Source of the DNA: Methylosinus sp. H3A
GTDB taxonomy: Bacteria > Pseudomonadota > Alphaproteobacteria > Rhizobiales > Beijerinckiaceae
Direction: 5' to 3'
DNA length: 64,000 nucleotides
Assembly (NCBI RefSeq): GCF_015709455.1
Contig: NZ_JADNQW010000005.1
Span: forward strand, 1,612,001-1,676,000
Position 1 is the first letter of the stretch; every line of letters starts with the position of its first letter. The notes beneath the pieces were generated by a model. That model made no database searches, was not told where the DNA came from, and was given only the letters and a program-made list of their open reading frames with translations. Shown here piece by piece: positions 34,401 through 42,882 of this stretch. The translations under genes were made by a program, and so were the position numbers.

Positions 34401-36738
34401 GGCCGACCCTGGCGCCGACGTCGACGCGCAAATCCGCCAGCGCATGCGTGGCGTCGGCGAGCGCCGTCTGCGTCATCTGCACGCCGGCGAGCGAACGTGC
34501 GCCGCTGTCGGCCGCCTGCTGCGCGGCAAGCGACGCGACGAGGTCGGAGACGTCGCCGGCGTCGCCGATCGCCGCCAGCACGCGGTCCGAGCGGCCGGCG
34601 AGCGCACTGTCCGCCGTGGCTCGCGCGACCGTCTCTTGCGTCGCGAGGCCGAGCGCCTGGCCGACCCTGGCGCCGACGTCGACGCGCAAATCCGCCAGCG
34701 CATGCGTGGCGTCGGCGAGCGCCGTCTGCGTCATCTGCACGCCGGCGAGCGAGCGTGCGCCGCTGTCCGCCGCCTGCTGCGCCGCCAGAGCCGCGACCAG
34801 GTCGGAGACGTCGCCTGCGTCGCCGATCGCCGCCAGCACGCGGTCCGAGCGGCCGGCGAGCGCGCTGTCGGCTGTCGCCCGTGCGACCGTCTCTTGCGTC
34901 GCGAGGCCCAGCGCCTGGCCGACGCGCGCGCCGACGTCGACGCGCAAATCCGCCAGCGCATGCGTGGCGTCGGCGAGCGCCGTCTGCGTCATCTGCACGC
35001 CGGCGAGCGAGCGTGCGCCGCTGTCCGCCGCCTGTTGCGCCGCCAGCGCCGCGACGAGGTCCGAGACGTCGCCGGCGTCGCCGATCGCCGCCAGCACGCG
35101 GTCCGAGCGACCGGCGAGCGCGCTGTCGGCCGTGGCTCGCGCAACCGTCTCTTGTGTCGCGAGGCCGAGCGCCTGGCCGACCCTGGCGCCGACGTCGACG
35201 CGCAAATCCGCCAGCGCATGCGTGGCGTCGGCGAGCGCCGTCTGCGTCATCTGCACGCCGGCCAGGGAGCGCGCGCCGCTGTCCGCCGCCTGCTGCGCCG
35301 CCAGCGCCGCGACCAGGTCCGAGACGTCGCCGGCGTCGCCGATCGCCGCCAGCACGCGGTCCGAGCGGCCGGCGAGCGCACTGTCCGCCGTCGCCCGCGC
35401 AGCCGCCTCGGAGGCGACCGTCGCGGACATAGCGTCCGAGGTCGCGGATAGCGCCACGATCTGCGAGGCGAGCGCGCTGTCGCCCGTGGCGCGCGCGAGC
35501 TGCTCGCTATCGACCGAGGCGCGCATCTCGCCGATCTGCGCGGCGACCAGCGTCTGCAGCGCCGCGATGGCCTGATCCGGATTTGCCGAGGCGACGGCCG
35601 TCTGCAAGACGAGAGCGACCGCCGCCTGCGAACGCGTCGCCGCCTCTGTGGCGCGATGGCTCGTGATCTCGGCGATGAGACTTGCGATGTCTCCCTCGTC
35701 GCCGCCCAGCACGGTGGCGACGCGATCCGTGCGGCCGGCGAGCGATTGCATGGCGCCGGAAATGACGCCCACATCGCTCGTGACCGATGCGAAGGAGGCG
35801 TCCGACTGGGCGTGATAGTCCTCGACCGTCTGCGCGACCTGGATCAGCTGCGCCAGAGCGTCATCGGCAGCCGATTGCGCCGTCGTGACGGCCGCGCCGA
35901 GCTGCTGAGAGGCCGCCTGCGCCTCGGTCCGCGCCGCCGCGACTTCGCCGCGCGCTGTCTGCGCCTCGCCGAATGCATTGGTCGCCGCCGCCAGAGCTTC
36001 GGTTCTGGCGCTCACGACCTGACTACGGGCCATCTGCGCTTCGCCGAGCGCATTGCCTGCCGCCGCCAGCGCCTCGGTCCGCGCAGCCGCCGCCGCGGCC
36101 AGCGCCTCCGCCCGCCCGCTCGCAGCCTCGCTGCGCGCCGTCTCCGCCTCGGCGCGCGCATCGGCCGCCGCGGCCAGAGCCTCGGTTCGCCCGCTCGCCG
36201 CCTCGCTGCGCGCTGTCTCCGCCTCGGCGCGCGCGGCGGCCGCCGCCGCCAGCGCCTCGGCGCGTGCGCTCGCAGCCTCGTTGCGCGCTGTCACCGCTTC
36301 GGCGCGCGCGGCGGCCGCTGCCGCCAGCGCCTCGGCCCGCGCCGCTGCGATCTCCGCTCGCGCGTCCGCGGCCTCGCCGCGCGCCTCCGCCGCGGCGGCC
36401 AGCGCCTCGGCCCGCGCCGCAGCGATCTCCGCCCGCGCATCCGCCGCCTCGGCGCGCGCCTCGGCCGCTTTGGCGCGCGCCTCGGAGGCCGCCGCGTCTA
36501 TCTGCGCGGTCAAATCCGTAAGCGTGTCGACGCGGCCATTGACCTCGCCCAGCGACAGCACGTCGCCCGAGGGCGCGACGGCGATGCGCCGCACGCCCGA
36601 GACGCCGAGCGTCCGCACGATCTGCCCCGCCGTGACGCGCACGACGGCGCCGCGCGTCGCGACGACGGCGCGCGTCGTCGGCGCGACGCGGCGGACCGTA
36701 TTGTCGCTCGCGACCCTGCGGACAGAGGCCTGCGTCAT
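31417..36738 (-). CDS. Giant repetitive tail fibre protein, 1773 residues
   Basis: The longest gene in the window. Residues about 1-75 form a basic and beta-type N-domain. About 75-290 is an Ala/Glu/Arg heptad coiled coil (AEARAEAADARAEIAAARAE repeated). A block of five 86-residue repeats follows (ATADSALAGRSDRVLAAIGD ... GQALGLATQETVAR). Next come many 32-residue repeats (SALSDQLTTLTARVG... AAISSEATAR). The C-terminal ~190 residues are a non-repeated domain with GNMEIEGSLIVGGTISTGKI, resembling DUF1983-type fibre ends. DNA repeat units of 258 and 384 bases are nearly identical, inviting recombination. Probably a trimeric helical shaft. Confidence 0.82.
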   Translation of the reverse strand: MTQASVRRVASDNTVRRVAPTTRAVVATRGAVVRVTAGQIVRTLGVSGVRRIAVAPSGDVLSLGEVNGRVDTLTDLTAQIDAAASEARAKAAEARAEAADARAEIAAARAEALAAAAEARGEAADARAEIAAARAEALAAAAAARAEAVTARNEAASARAEALAAAAAARAEAETARSEAASGRTEALAAAADARAEAETARSEAASGRAEALAAAAAARTEALAAAGNALGEAQMARSQVVSARTEALAAATNAFGEAQTARGEVAAARTEAQAASQQLGAAVTTAQSAADDALAQLIQVAQTVEDYHAQSDASFASVTSDVGVISGAMQSLAGRTDRVATVLGGDEGDIASLIAEITSHRATEAATRSQAAVALVLQTAVASANPDQAIAALQTLVAAQIGEMRASVDSEQLARATGDSALASQIVALSATSDAMSATVASEAAARATADSALAGRSDRVLAAIGDAGDVSDLVAALAAQQAADSGARSLAGVQMTQTALADATHALADLRVDVGARVGQALGLATQETVARATADSALAGRSDRVLAAIGDAGDVSDLVAALAAQQAADSGARSLAGVQMTQTALADATHALADLRVDVGARVGQALGLATQETVARATADSALAGRSDRVLAAIGDAGDVSDLVAALAAQQAADSGARSLAGVQMTQTALADATHALADLRVDVGARVGQALGLATQETVARATADSALAGRSDRVLAAIGDAGDVSDLVASLAAQQAADSGARSLAGVQMTQTALADATHALADLRVDVGARVGQALGLATQETVARATADSALAGRSDRVLAAIGDAGDVSDLVAALAAQQAADSGARALAGVEMAQTAVADATHALAAYRLEVGARFGAALALVSDEIVARASADSALADRLTTLTATVGGNTAAISSEATARATGDSALSSQLDMLTTRVGASEAAISSETTARATTDSALSDQLTTLTATVGGHTAAISTEQTTRANAVSALADQLTTLTTRVGSSEAAISTETVSRAAADSALSDQLTTLTARVGSSETAISSEATARSTGDSAIATQIASLSAGVGSNASAITNETTARATADGALSDQLTTLTTTVGGHTAAISTEQTTRANAVSALADQLTTLTTRVGSSEAAISTETTARSAADSALSDQLTTLTARVGGNEAAISSEATARSTADSAIATQLASLSATVGSNTSAIANETTARATADSALSDQLTTLTATVGGHAAAISTEQTTRANAVSALADQLTTLTTRAGSNEAAISTEAVARSAGDSALSDRLDTLTATVGSNTAAISTEVTARSTAVSAIANQVATLNATVGDHQSQITAESTARATADNAISDQLSALSSTVGSHSAAISSEATTRANAVSALADQLTTLTTRAGSNEAAISTEAVARSAGDSALSDRLDTLTATVGSNTAAISTEVTARSTAVSAIANQVATLNATVGDHQSQITAESTARATADNAISDQLSALSSTVGGHTAAISSEATTRANAVSALADQLTTLTTRAGSNEAAISTEAVTRSAGDSALSDQLTTLTARVGGNEAAISSEATTRSTAVGAIATELSSLSSTVGGHSASLSTMQTSLDGVAVQWTLAGAIDGQTGALIFSGVKKANDATVYTLRFTGNMEIEGSLIVGGTISTGKIADNAVSHTAGVTTAGGHAEVTLAVRAGSRIAIMAEYSCPTASYTPVVGSMSLSVGGADPGSRATVATRPVYNVPIVENTQNGLAVTGAIAMPAVMLISYVAGENSTATFAIDVSSPNSAFGTTSLLVFELAK
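32150..33050. repeat. 384-base duplication in the fibre gene
   Basis: The block containing TGGCGATGGCGCTGACGGCG and flanking 32-codon modules recurs at a 384-base offset (for example 32452 and 32836), nearly identical. Each unit equals four 32-residue modules. More diverged modules continue to about 34,100. Confidence 0.85.
34200..35480. repeat. Five tandem 258-base repeats in the fibre gene
   Basis: The segment CGCATGCGTGGCGTCGGCGA recurs at 34441, 34699, 34957 and 35215, exactly 258 bases (86 codons) apart, with a diverged unit at each side. Units differ at few, mostly synonymous positions, showing recent amplification or homogenisation. Confidence 0.9.
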
Positions 36739-37124
36739 GCGAGCCCCGCGCGTATGGTGAATTTGAGCGGCCCATTGTCCTTGCAGAGATTGACCCGCGC
36801 GCCGTCGGCGATCGCGACGATGTCGCAGATCGCATCGCCCTCCTCGAGGTTCGAGCAGGTCGTTGCAGGGATCGCAAAGGAGAGCGTGCCGGCCGGCCCG
36901 TCGACCGTCATCGTCTGCGTTTGAGTGGACGCCTCGACCAAAACGAATTCGGTGTCATCGGCCCGTCGGATCGTCGCCGCGAACTCGACGCCCGTGATCG
37001 CGAGCGGAATCGCCGGATCGACAGTCGTGTCCGCCAGAAATTGGATGGCGTCGCGAAAATCCGAGCCGGTCGCGATTGTGAACTCCCACGCCGGGAGTTG
37101 CGGGATGGAGAGGATGTTGGTCAC
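36735..37124 (-). CDS. Phage protein between fibre genes
   Basis: A 129-residue protein with WEFTIATGSDFRDAIQFLAD and GVEFAATIRRADDTEFVLVE, suggesting a beta-sandwich domain of the kind that links fibres to the baseplate. The GTG start at 37124 gives a GTGA overlap with the upstream gene stop; TTG 37139 is an alternative. The family is not firmly recognised. Confidence 0.65.
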   Translation of the reverse strand: MTNILSIPQLPAWEFTIATGSDFRDAIQFLADTTVDPAIPLAITGVEFAATIRRADDTEFVLVEASTQTQTMTVDGPAGTLSFAIPATTCSNLEEGDAICDIVAIADGARVNLCKDNGPLKFTIRAGLA

Positions 37125-38302
37125 GAGACGCGCGTCCAATAGAGATTATAGACCGCGACGAAGCCCGCATTGTTGCAGAAGGCCCATCCGCTCAATTGCC
37201 AATTACCGGTGATCGCGCCGAACCATGCCGCCGACGCCGTATTCGTGGCGCCGGTGTAGGGATATTGATTGCTGGCGGTGACATTGGGCACCGAGCCGGC
37301 GGCGAGCTGCGCCGACGTCGCCGCCATGCCGAGCGAATAGCCCCAATCGGCGGGATTTTGCTCGAGCCATGTGCCAGCGGCGCTGGTGACGATCGTCTGC
37401 CCGACGCCGGTTCCGAAACCGCTTTGTGTGCGCAGCCACGTCAAAAACGCGGATAGCGACCATTTGCGATGATGGCCCGCCACGCTCTGATAGAGCGCGA
37501 TACTGTCCGCCGCCGCGATATCGGCCGCCGCGGAGAGCGACGGGAAATCGAGATTGGCGCGATGCGTGTTGTCGATCGTCACGCCCTCGCCGCTGCCAGT
37601 CAGCGCAACAGCGATGTCATGCAATGCGTTTTTGACTTGCGCCAGCGTCGGCCACGGCCAGGGAGAGAGGCTCCCTACGCCGGCCGCGAATTCCGCATCA
37701 TTGGCGGGACGCTCGACGCCGATCTGCGTCAGGTTCGAGCGGCGGACCCGGAACAGCCGCTGCAGCCATCCGCCAGATATCGTGTCCTCAGCGTAGAGCG
37801 GGCTCTCGGCCGTCGGCTGATGCGCGTTGATCGCCGCCTGCAGCGCCCCAACCGTCGCGTAATCGGCCGAGGGCGGCGACAACACGACGACGCCTGTGTC
37901 CGACTCGGCGATGGCCGCGACAAGGGAGAGGTCGCTCGTTTGCCCTTGCGCTGCCGACGTTTTTTCGACGAGCGTCTGGCCGTAGATGCAGGCGACGCCA
38001 TTCTCGTCGAGGATGACGAATTCTCGCACCCAGAAGCCGCCCACACTCGACGGGATCACGGCGCGCACATCGACCTGCGCCGGATTGGCGGAGTCGACAG
38101 TCACCGAGGTGATGACGCTGCCGCGCCACACCTCATGGATCACGCCGCCAGCGGCCACGAGATCGCTGATCGCCGGCACTGCGCCATTGCCGTCGCCGAG
38201 GATGATCTGGCCGGCCAAAAAATTCACTTGCGCGCCGCCGGCCTGCGCGGCCTGCCTGCGCGCGATGTAAGCGGCTGAGACCTTGGTGGCGTAGACCGTC
38301 AT
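37121..38302 (-). CDS. Tail fibre protein (P2 gpH N-terminal type)
   Basis: A 393-residue protein. The N-terminus MTVYATKVSAAYIARRQAAQ followed by VNFLAGQIILGDGNGAVPAI matches the tail-collar domain of P2 gpH-like fibres. The C-terminus is SLGMAATSAQLAAGSVPNVT, with aromatic-rich ends suited to receptor binding. It follows gpI as in P2. An invertible segment is not visible. Confidence 0.85.
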   Translation of the reverse strand: MTVYATKVSAAYIARRQAAQAGGAQVNFLAGQIILGDGNGAVPAISDLVAAGGVIHEVWRGSVITSVTVDSANPAQVDVRAVIPSSVGGFWVREFVILDENGVACIYGQTLVEKTSAAQGQTSDLSLVAAIAESDTGVVVLSPPSADYATVGALQAAINAHQPTAESPLYAEDTISGGWLQRLFRVRRSNLTQIGVERPANDAEFAAGVGSLSPWPWPTLAQVKNALHDIAVALTGSGEGVTIDNTHRANLDFPSLSAAADIAAADSIALYQSVAGHHRKWSLSAFLTWLRTQSGFGTGVGQTIVTSAAGTWLEQNPADWGYSLGMAATSAQLAAGSVPNVTASNQYPYTGATNTASAAWFGAITGNWQLSGWAFCNNAGFVAVYNLYWTRVS

Positions 38303-38910
38303 TGCGGGAAGACCTTCACATTGAGCACGACGCGCGTGGTCGCGCCGACATAGATTTGCGGCGGGGGCGGCAGCACATCCTCGGGCAGCACGCGCAGAGT
38401 GACGCCGATGCTCGACGCCGCGCCGATGAAGAGCGGGGCCTCCGGCTGGCGCACGCGCAGCCGCGGATGTGGCCAGTCGCGGACATTCTTTCGGCGGAGC
38501 GCCGAGGCCTGCATGGCCGCGAGATCGGGCGCCGCCTCGCCGGGATCGATGAGCGTCTCGACAGCGAAGTCAGGCCATTCGAGCGAGCTATCCTCGAAGC
38601 ATTCGACGACGCGCACCTCGCGGCCGATATCGAGCGATATCTCCGCCTCCAGCGCGGCCGCCGTGCCGTAAGCGATGTGATCCTCGAAGGACATGGCGAC
38701 AGCCAGCCGATCGAGCGCCTCGTCGGTCCCCGTGTAGTGATGGATCGAGCGCTCCATCGCGAGAGGCGGCAGGAATTGGCTGTCGCAATGCAAAGGATCG
38801 CGCTCGCGTCGAATCGCGTCGACGTCGGTCGAGAGGACGCGCGCGCTGGTCTTGGACTGCGCGCGCTCGAAAGCCGTAGCGTTTCCGGGCAGGAGATCGT
38901 CGTCGCTCAC
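38299..38910 (-). CDS. Tail protein I (baseplate wedge)
   Basis: A 203-residue P2 gpI-like protein. LLPGNATAFERAQSKTSARV and then CDSQFLPPLAMERSIHHY match the family N-terminus. The GTG start at 38910 overlaps the gpJ stop (GTGA). Confidence 0.85.
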   Translation of the reverse strand: MSDDDLLPGNATAFERAQSKTSARVLSTDVDAIRRERDPLHCDSQFLPPLAMERSIHHYTGTDEALDRLAVAMSFEDHIAYGTAAALEAEISLDIGREVRVVECFEDSSLEWPDFAVETLIDPGEAAPDLAAMQASALRRKNVRDWPHPRLRVRQPEAPLFIGAASSIGVTLRVLPEDVLPPPPQIYVGATTRVVLNVKVFPQ

Positions 38911-39845
38911 GCCGCCGTCCTCCAATAGAGCTTCACGCCGGTGCAAACCGGAGCCTGCAATGGGCCGCCGCCGATCGCCGGCACGGAGGAGAGGTTCTGC
39001 GCGCCGGCCCAGGGCGCGCGCATCTCGACGTCGACGACGACGCCGGCGTCGTCATGGCCGATCGCCGCCATCACGCCGCCGAACGTCACGGGCGCGCCGA
39101 TCTTCCGGCGGCTCTCCGCATACGCCTTGGCGCGGACAAATTGAGCATCGCGCACAGTGTCGCCATCCGCGCCATGCGGCACGACGATCGTCGCGTCGAT
39201 CTCGTAAGGCGCGATCGTCGCGGCGACGACATTGACGTAGTCGTTGACCTTGCGCACGTTCCGCGGCGAAACGCGATTGCGCACCAACTTCAGGACGGCT
39301 TCCGGCGTGACGCCGCTGGAATTGACGCCCAGCACGACGATCCGCACCTCGCCGCGCGCGACGCCGTCCACCTCATGCCCGTAGATCGCCACATCGGCGA
39401 TGTCGGCCGGCGCGGCGCTACGCGCGTCAAACTCATATCCGCCATAAGAACCGCCGCGCGATAGGGCCTCCCAGGCGAGCTGCGCCCGCAGCCGCAGGCT
39501 GGTGTCGCTCTCGCCGCTCGCGCGCACACAGCCGTAATTGGCGGCGACGACGTCGAGGTCCGTCTCCTCCGCGAAGGCGAGCGATGTGGCGAGGACAGCC
39601 TCATTGACGCGCTGGCGCAGCAGGCCCTCGCGAAACGTGTCGACCCTCTGGTGCCAGGCGCCCGGATTGCCGACGAGCGCGGTCACGTCATAGAGCGGCA
39701 GGCTCGGGTTCTTGACCCGTTCGGCCTGCCAATATTCCAGAAACTTCTGGAAACGCGCGTCGAGAATGGCGTCGAAGGACCATGCCTCCAGCGCCGCCGG
39801 CGCGGCGATGGCCGAGAGGTCGACACGGTCGAAGCGCGCGCTCAT
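38907..39845 (-). CDS. Baseplate J-like protein
   Basis: A 312-residue baseplate wedge protein. FRRQ-type architecture is seen in YWQAERVKNPSLPLYDVTAL, LAFAEETDLDVVAANYGCVR, and VRIVVLGVNSSGVTPEAVLK with VNVVAATIAPYEIDATIVV, the J-family core. The ATG at 39845 overlaps the gpW stop. Confidence 0.9.
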   Translation of the reverse strand: MSARFDRVDLSAIAAPAALEAWSFDAILDARFQKFLEYWQAERVKNPSLPLYDVTALVGNPGAWHQRVDTFREGLLRQRVNEAVLATSLAFAEETDLDVVAANYGCVRASGESDTSLRLRAQLAWEALSRGGSYGGYEFDARSAAPADIADVAIYGHEVDGVARGEVRIVVLGVNSSGVTPEAVLKLVRNRVSPRNVRKVNDYVNVVAATIAPYEIDATIVVPHGADGDTVRDAQFVRAKAYAESRRKIGAPVTFGGVMAAIGHDDAGVVVDVEMRAPWAGAQNLSSVPAIGGGPLQAPVCTGVKLYWRTAA

Positions 39846-40231
39846 GACGCCTCCGCGGTCAGCAGGAAGGGCGCGATCTGCGTCGTCTGCGCGGTCTCGA
39901 CGATGGAGTAATCGCCGAGGTGGCCGTTGGGATAGAAGTCGCCGACGATCGCAAAGCCGATCACGCCATCGCCGCCGGCCTGCAGCACGTCGATGCGGCG
40001 GAGCTTGAAGCCGGGCTCCCATTTGCGCAGGCTTTCGGCGATCGACATGAAATGATCCATGATCGAGGGCGTCGACATGGGCCGATCCTGCAGGGTCGGG
40101 CCATCGGAGCCGAAGTCGCGGCCCAGCACGAGCGAGCCGATCGCCGTCGTGACGATGATCCCGATCGACTGGGCGCATTCCGCCCAGCCGGTCAGCAGCT
40201 CGCCTGTGTTGCGATCGACGCCCGTGCGCAT
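39842..40231 (-). CDS. Baseplate protein W (gp25-like)
   Basis: A 129-residue homologue of P2 gpW / T4 gp25. Signature: GVDRNTGELLTGWAECAQSI, then TAIGSLVLGRDFGSDGPTL. Initiates sheath assembly on the baseplate. Encoded directly before J. Confidence 0.88.
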   Translation of the reverse strand: MRTGVDRNTGELLTGWAECAQSIGIIVTTAIGSLVLGRDFGSDGPTLQDRPMSTPSIMDHFMSIAESLRKWEPGFKLRRIDVLQAGGDGVIGFAIVGDFYPNGHLGDYSIVETAQTTQIAPFLLTAEAS

Positions 40232-40235
40232 GCGC

Positions 40236-40442
40236 TCACTCCTGCGTCGCGGGAGCGTCGGCCGGCGGATCGGTCTTTTCGACCAGTCCTTCCAGCACGT
40301 CGAAGGTCATGGCGCGCTCCGTCGCCTGGAAGCACTCTCCGACCACGCGGCGAAAGCCCTGGATCATACCGCCATGATCGCGGGTCTTGATCACCTTCCA
40401 CCACAGCAGCGGCTCATCTTTCAGGGCGGCTTTACCGAACAT
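40236..40442 (-). CDS. Small phage protein between V and W
   Basis: A 68-residue protein, MFGKAALKDEPLLWWKVIKT at the start, with AGGAG upstream of ATG 40442. The tail is acidic and Pro-rich (DPPADAPATQE). No family is recognised; kept because of the ribosome binding site and tight packing. Confidence 0.7.
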   Translation of the reverse strand: MFGKAALKDEPLLWWKVIKTRDHGGMIQGFRRVVGECFQATERAMTFDVLEGLVEKTDPPADAPATQE

Positions 40443-40452
40443 TGAAAGCTCC

Positions 40453-41019
40453 TTATTTCACGAAAACCTTGGTCGCGAGATTGCCCGTGGCGGCGTCTCC
40501 GCGCGTGTCGAGCGTGCCCTGCATGGCCGCCGGCTTGTCCGCATCGGCGCCGCCGAGATAGACGATGCCGGCGAGGATGATCTTGTCCGCCCGCAGCGTG
40601 ATCTTGCCGTCCGCCACCTCTATGGCGTTGCCCATGGCCTCGAGGATCGCCGCCTTGTCCGTGGTGCGCAGCCGCGACGGCTTGTCGGCCGAGCCGCGCT
40701 GCGCGCGAATGTCCTCGTCGGCCGATTGCGACGGCGCCTTATTGTCGTCGTGGAAGCCGCCCGCGATCACCATGGCGTTGGCCGGATCGCCGTCCGGACA
40801 GAGCGCCATGATTTGCTGGCCCTTCTTGAGCGGCGCGAAATCCGCGCCCGTGCCGCCATGCGCGCCGACGTCGACGTCATGCGTCTCGAAGCCGAGATCG
40901 AGCACGGCCGTGTGCGTCTTGCCGTCGTAGCTTTTCACTGTGCCCGGCCGGATCATGACGGACATCATTCGCCGTATCTCCGCGACCTGATATTGCAGCT
41001 CCTCGATCGGATCGCTCAC
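40453..41019 (-). CDS. Baseplate spike protein V
   Basis: A 188-residue P2 gpV / Mu gp45-like spike. The N-terminal OB-like domain has SVMIRPGTVKSYDGKTHTAV and LKKGQQIMALCPDGDPANAM. The beta-helical stalk has NAIEVADGKITLRADKIILA. The GTG start at 41019 overlaps the upstream stop. Confidence 0.85.
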   Translation of the reverse strand: MSDPIEELQYQVAEIRRMMSVMIRPGTVKSYDGKTHTAVLDLGFETHDVDVGAHGGTGADFAPLKKGQQIMALCPDGDPANAMVIAGGFHDDNKAPSQSADEDIRAQRGSADKPSRLRTTDKAAILEAMGNAIEVADGKITLRADKIILAGIVYLGGADADKPAAMQGTLDTRGDAATGNLATKVFVK

Positions 41020-41582
41020 GGCGCGCCTCCCGCGAGAGGATCGCCGCCGATCGGCAGCGGATCGGCGAAGAGCGCGCCATTGACGAAGAGCTGCGTCAAC
41101 GCGCCGAGCGCCTCGTCGAGGCTCTCGCCGAGCAGCACGGGCGAGGTCCATGTCACCTGCCAGAGCGCGACGCCGGCGTTCTGCGAGGCGTCGGAATATT
41201 CATTCGCGCCGCGCAAATTCTCCGGCTGAAAGACGCCTTCGAGCCCGAAGCGATGGCCGGCGACGGCGAGCGCCACCGCATTGGCGATGAGCAGCGCCGC
41301 CGTATCGCGCCCCACCTTGTCGCCCTCCTGCATGGCGTCCTTGGCGACGACGACGGCGGCGAAATGCACGGGCAGCCGCAGCATGCCGCTGGAATGACGC
41401 TCGACGCGGTCAAAGCCCATGCAGGCCACGCGGATCGCCGGCGCGAGCGTCGCGAATTTCTTGACTTCGCCGTCGTCGAATGTCCCGCCATGCGGCTCGA
41501 TCGAGCGCAGGCCGGGGATTTTCGTGCGCAGCCGCGCGACGACGGCGTCGCGAAGATTGACGAGATCGCCGACGCCGCTCAT
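41016..41582 (-). CDS. Mu gp37-like (DUF1834) tail connector protein
   Basis: A 188-residue protein. AVVARLRTKIPGLRSIEPHG and the central segment LRLPVHFAAVVVAKD with QVTWTSPVLLGES near the end match DUF1834. Located between the virion morphogenesis and spike genes as in Mu-like phages. Confidence 0.8.
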   Translation of the reverse strand: MSGVGDLVNLRDAVVARLRTKIPGLRSIEPHGGTFDDGEVKKFATLAPAIRVACMGFDRVERHSSGMLRLPVHFAAVVVAKDAMQEGDKVGRDTAALLIANAVALAVAGHRFGLEGVFQPENLRGANEYSDASQNAGVALWQVTWTSPVLLGESLDEALGALTQLFVNGALFADPLPIGGDPLAGGAP

Positions 41583-42067
41583 TGAAGCACCTTGGTCAGG
41601 AAGCGCTCGGCCGTGCGGATCATCTCCTCTTCATTCGCCTTGGAGAGCCCGACATAGCGCCGCGCGGGAATGGTCACCTTGCCGGCGAAAACTTCCTTTC
41701 CGCCGATCTTGAAGACGAGCGCCTTGCCGGCGACCGGAAAGATGATCGCGCCGAGCTGATGCACGCGCGCGCCGATCCAGCCGGAGCCCCAGCGCGCCTC
41801 GGTCTCGGTCGCGATATAGTCGATATGGCGCGCCAGATGCTCGCCCTTGACGAAGAGCGCGGCGCGGCCATCGATCGTCGGTTTCCAAGGCTTGCCTTCC
41901 GGCGTCGTCTTCTCGACCTCGAGGCGATGGCGCGTCTGCTCCTGGCCGCGTCGCGCCAATCCTTCCGTCAGCTCGTGCTTCTCCAGCGCTGCGGCGCGGT
42001 TGAGCCGCGTCAGCGCGGCGGACATGCCGTTCACGTCCATATGGAAGGAGACGCCATCCATCAGCAT
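41579..42067 (-). CDS. Virion morphogenesis protein (Mu gpG-like)
   Basis: A 162-residue tail completion/head-tail joining protein. LARRGQEQTRHRLEVEKTTP, the segment GKPWKPTIDGRAALF and FAGKVTIPARRYVGLSKANE match the phage virion morphogenesis family. Confidence 0.85.
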   Translation of the reverse strand: MLMDGVSFHMDVNGMSAALTRLNRAAALEKHELTEGLARRGQEQTRHRLEVEKTTPEGKPWKPTIDGRAALFVKGEHLARHIDYIATETEARWGSGWIGARVHQLGAIIFPVAGKALVFKIGGKEVFAGKVTIPARRYVGLSKANEEEMIRTAERFLTKVLQ

Positions 42068-42074
42068 GTTCCTT

Positions 42075-42521
42075 TCACATGGCCCTCAGCCGATTGCGCG
42101 AGAACTCGCGATCATTGGCGGCGACGATCGCTTCATTGGGCGATGGCACCGCGGCCGCCGGCGCGCCGGGTGGCGGATTTTGCGGAATGTCGGCGAGGCC
42201 GCGCGCTACGTCCGACAAGAACTTGCGCGCCGCCTCGACGGCGTCCTTGACGATGTCGTTGCGCGCGCCGGGCGTGTTGGAGAGCTCGCCCATGGCGAGA
42301 TCGCAACAGAGATTGCGCAACAGCGTCATGCCATCCGGCGCGGCGTCGATCGGCAGAGCGTAGCGCTTGGCGAAATAGCCGTTCATCACCGCGCTTGCGC
42401 TGTCGAGCGCTGCCTCTATGCGCAGCGGATCGCGCGCCTGCGTCGCCCCGTCATAGGCGGCGAGGTCCACCTGCTCCGCGCCCCATTTGCGCACCAGATC
42501 GGATTCGGTCGCGTAGGACAT
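42075..42521 (-). CDS. Mu gp36-like (DUF1320) connector protein
   Basis: A 148-residue protein. The start MSYATESDLVRKWGAEQVDL and the middle RIEAALDSASAVMNGYFAKR with ALPIDAAPDGMTLLRNLCCD match DUF1320, the head-tail connector. ATG 42521 is chosen from the family N-terminus. Confidence 0.87.
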   Translation of the reverse strand: MSYATESDLVRKWGAEQVDLAAYDGATQARDPLRIEAALDSASAVMNGYFAKRYALPIDAAPDGMTLLRNLCCDLAMGELSNTPGARNDIVKDAVEAARKFLSDVARGLADIPQNPPPGAPAAAVPSPNEAIVAANDREFSRNRLRAM

Positions 42522-42526
42522 GAGCG

Positions 42527-42769
42527 CTACTCCCGCGGCGGCCACACCCAGCAACGGCCTTCATTCGTCGCAAAATCCTTGTGCCGAACGGAGCCCTCAT
42601 CGACGTTCCCGCCATAAGGGCGAAAGACCTTCAAGTTCACATACGCATCCATCCCGTCCGAGAACACCTGTGTGATGATGGCCGCGTAAGGCCCTTCGCC
42701 GACGCCATTCGTCTGACCGCTGGGGTTCTCTGTGTAGAAATGGACGATGCGTCCGACTGTCGGATTCAT
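42527..42769 (-). CDS. Small phage protein after the capsid block
   Basis: An 80-residue protein with MNPTVGRIVHFYTENPSGQT and GPYAAIITQVFSDGMDAYVN, suggesting a small beta-barrel. GAGGAG precedes ATG 42769. Similar small proteins occur in many phages; function unknown. Confidence 0.75.
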   Translation of the reverse strand: MNPTVGRIVHFYTENPSGQTNGVGEGPYAAIITQVFSDGMDAYVNLKVFRPYGGNVDEGSVRHKDFATNEGRCWVWPPRE

Positions 42770-42882
42770 GCTGCGCTCCTCGAAAAACATGCGGGCGGCG
42801 GGCTGTGCCCCTACGTTCGCAACGTCCCTAATGGTGCCGGAGGCCTCGCGAGCCGTGCCGGACCGCCCTCTCTGGGTATTCT

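Noticed and set aside
34200..35480. Regularly spaced repeats considered as a CRISPR array
   Set aside because: Period is 258 bases, a multiple of three, and units are coding; there are no short repeats with unique spacers.
32026..35575. Several long plus-strand frames rich in Arg, Ser or Pro
   Set aside because: They mirror the tandem repeats of the fibre gene in other frames and have no independent start signals.
37121..39845. Invertible fibre cassette (Gin/Cin type) as in Mu
   Set aside because: No second inverted fibre gene, no recombinase gene and no paired crossover sites are visible.
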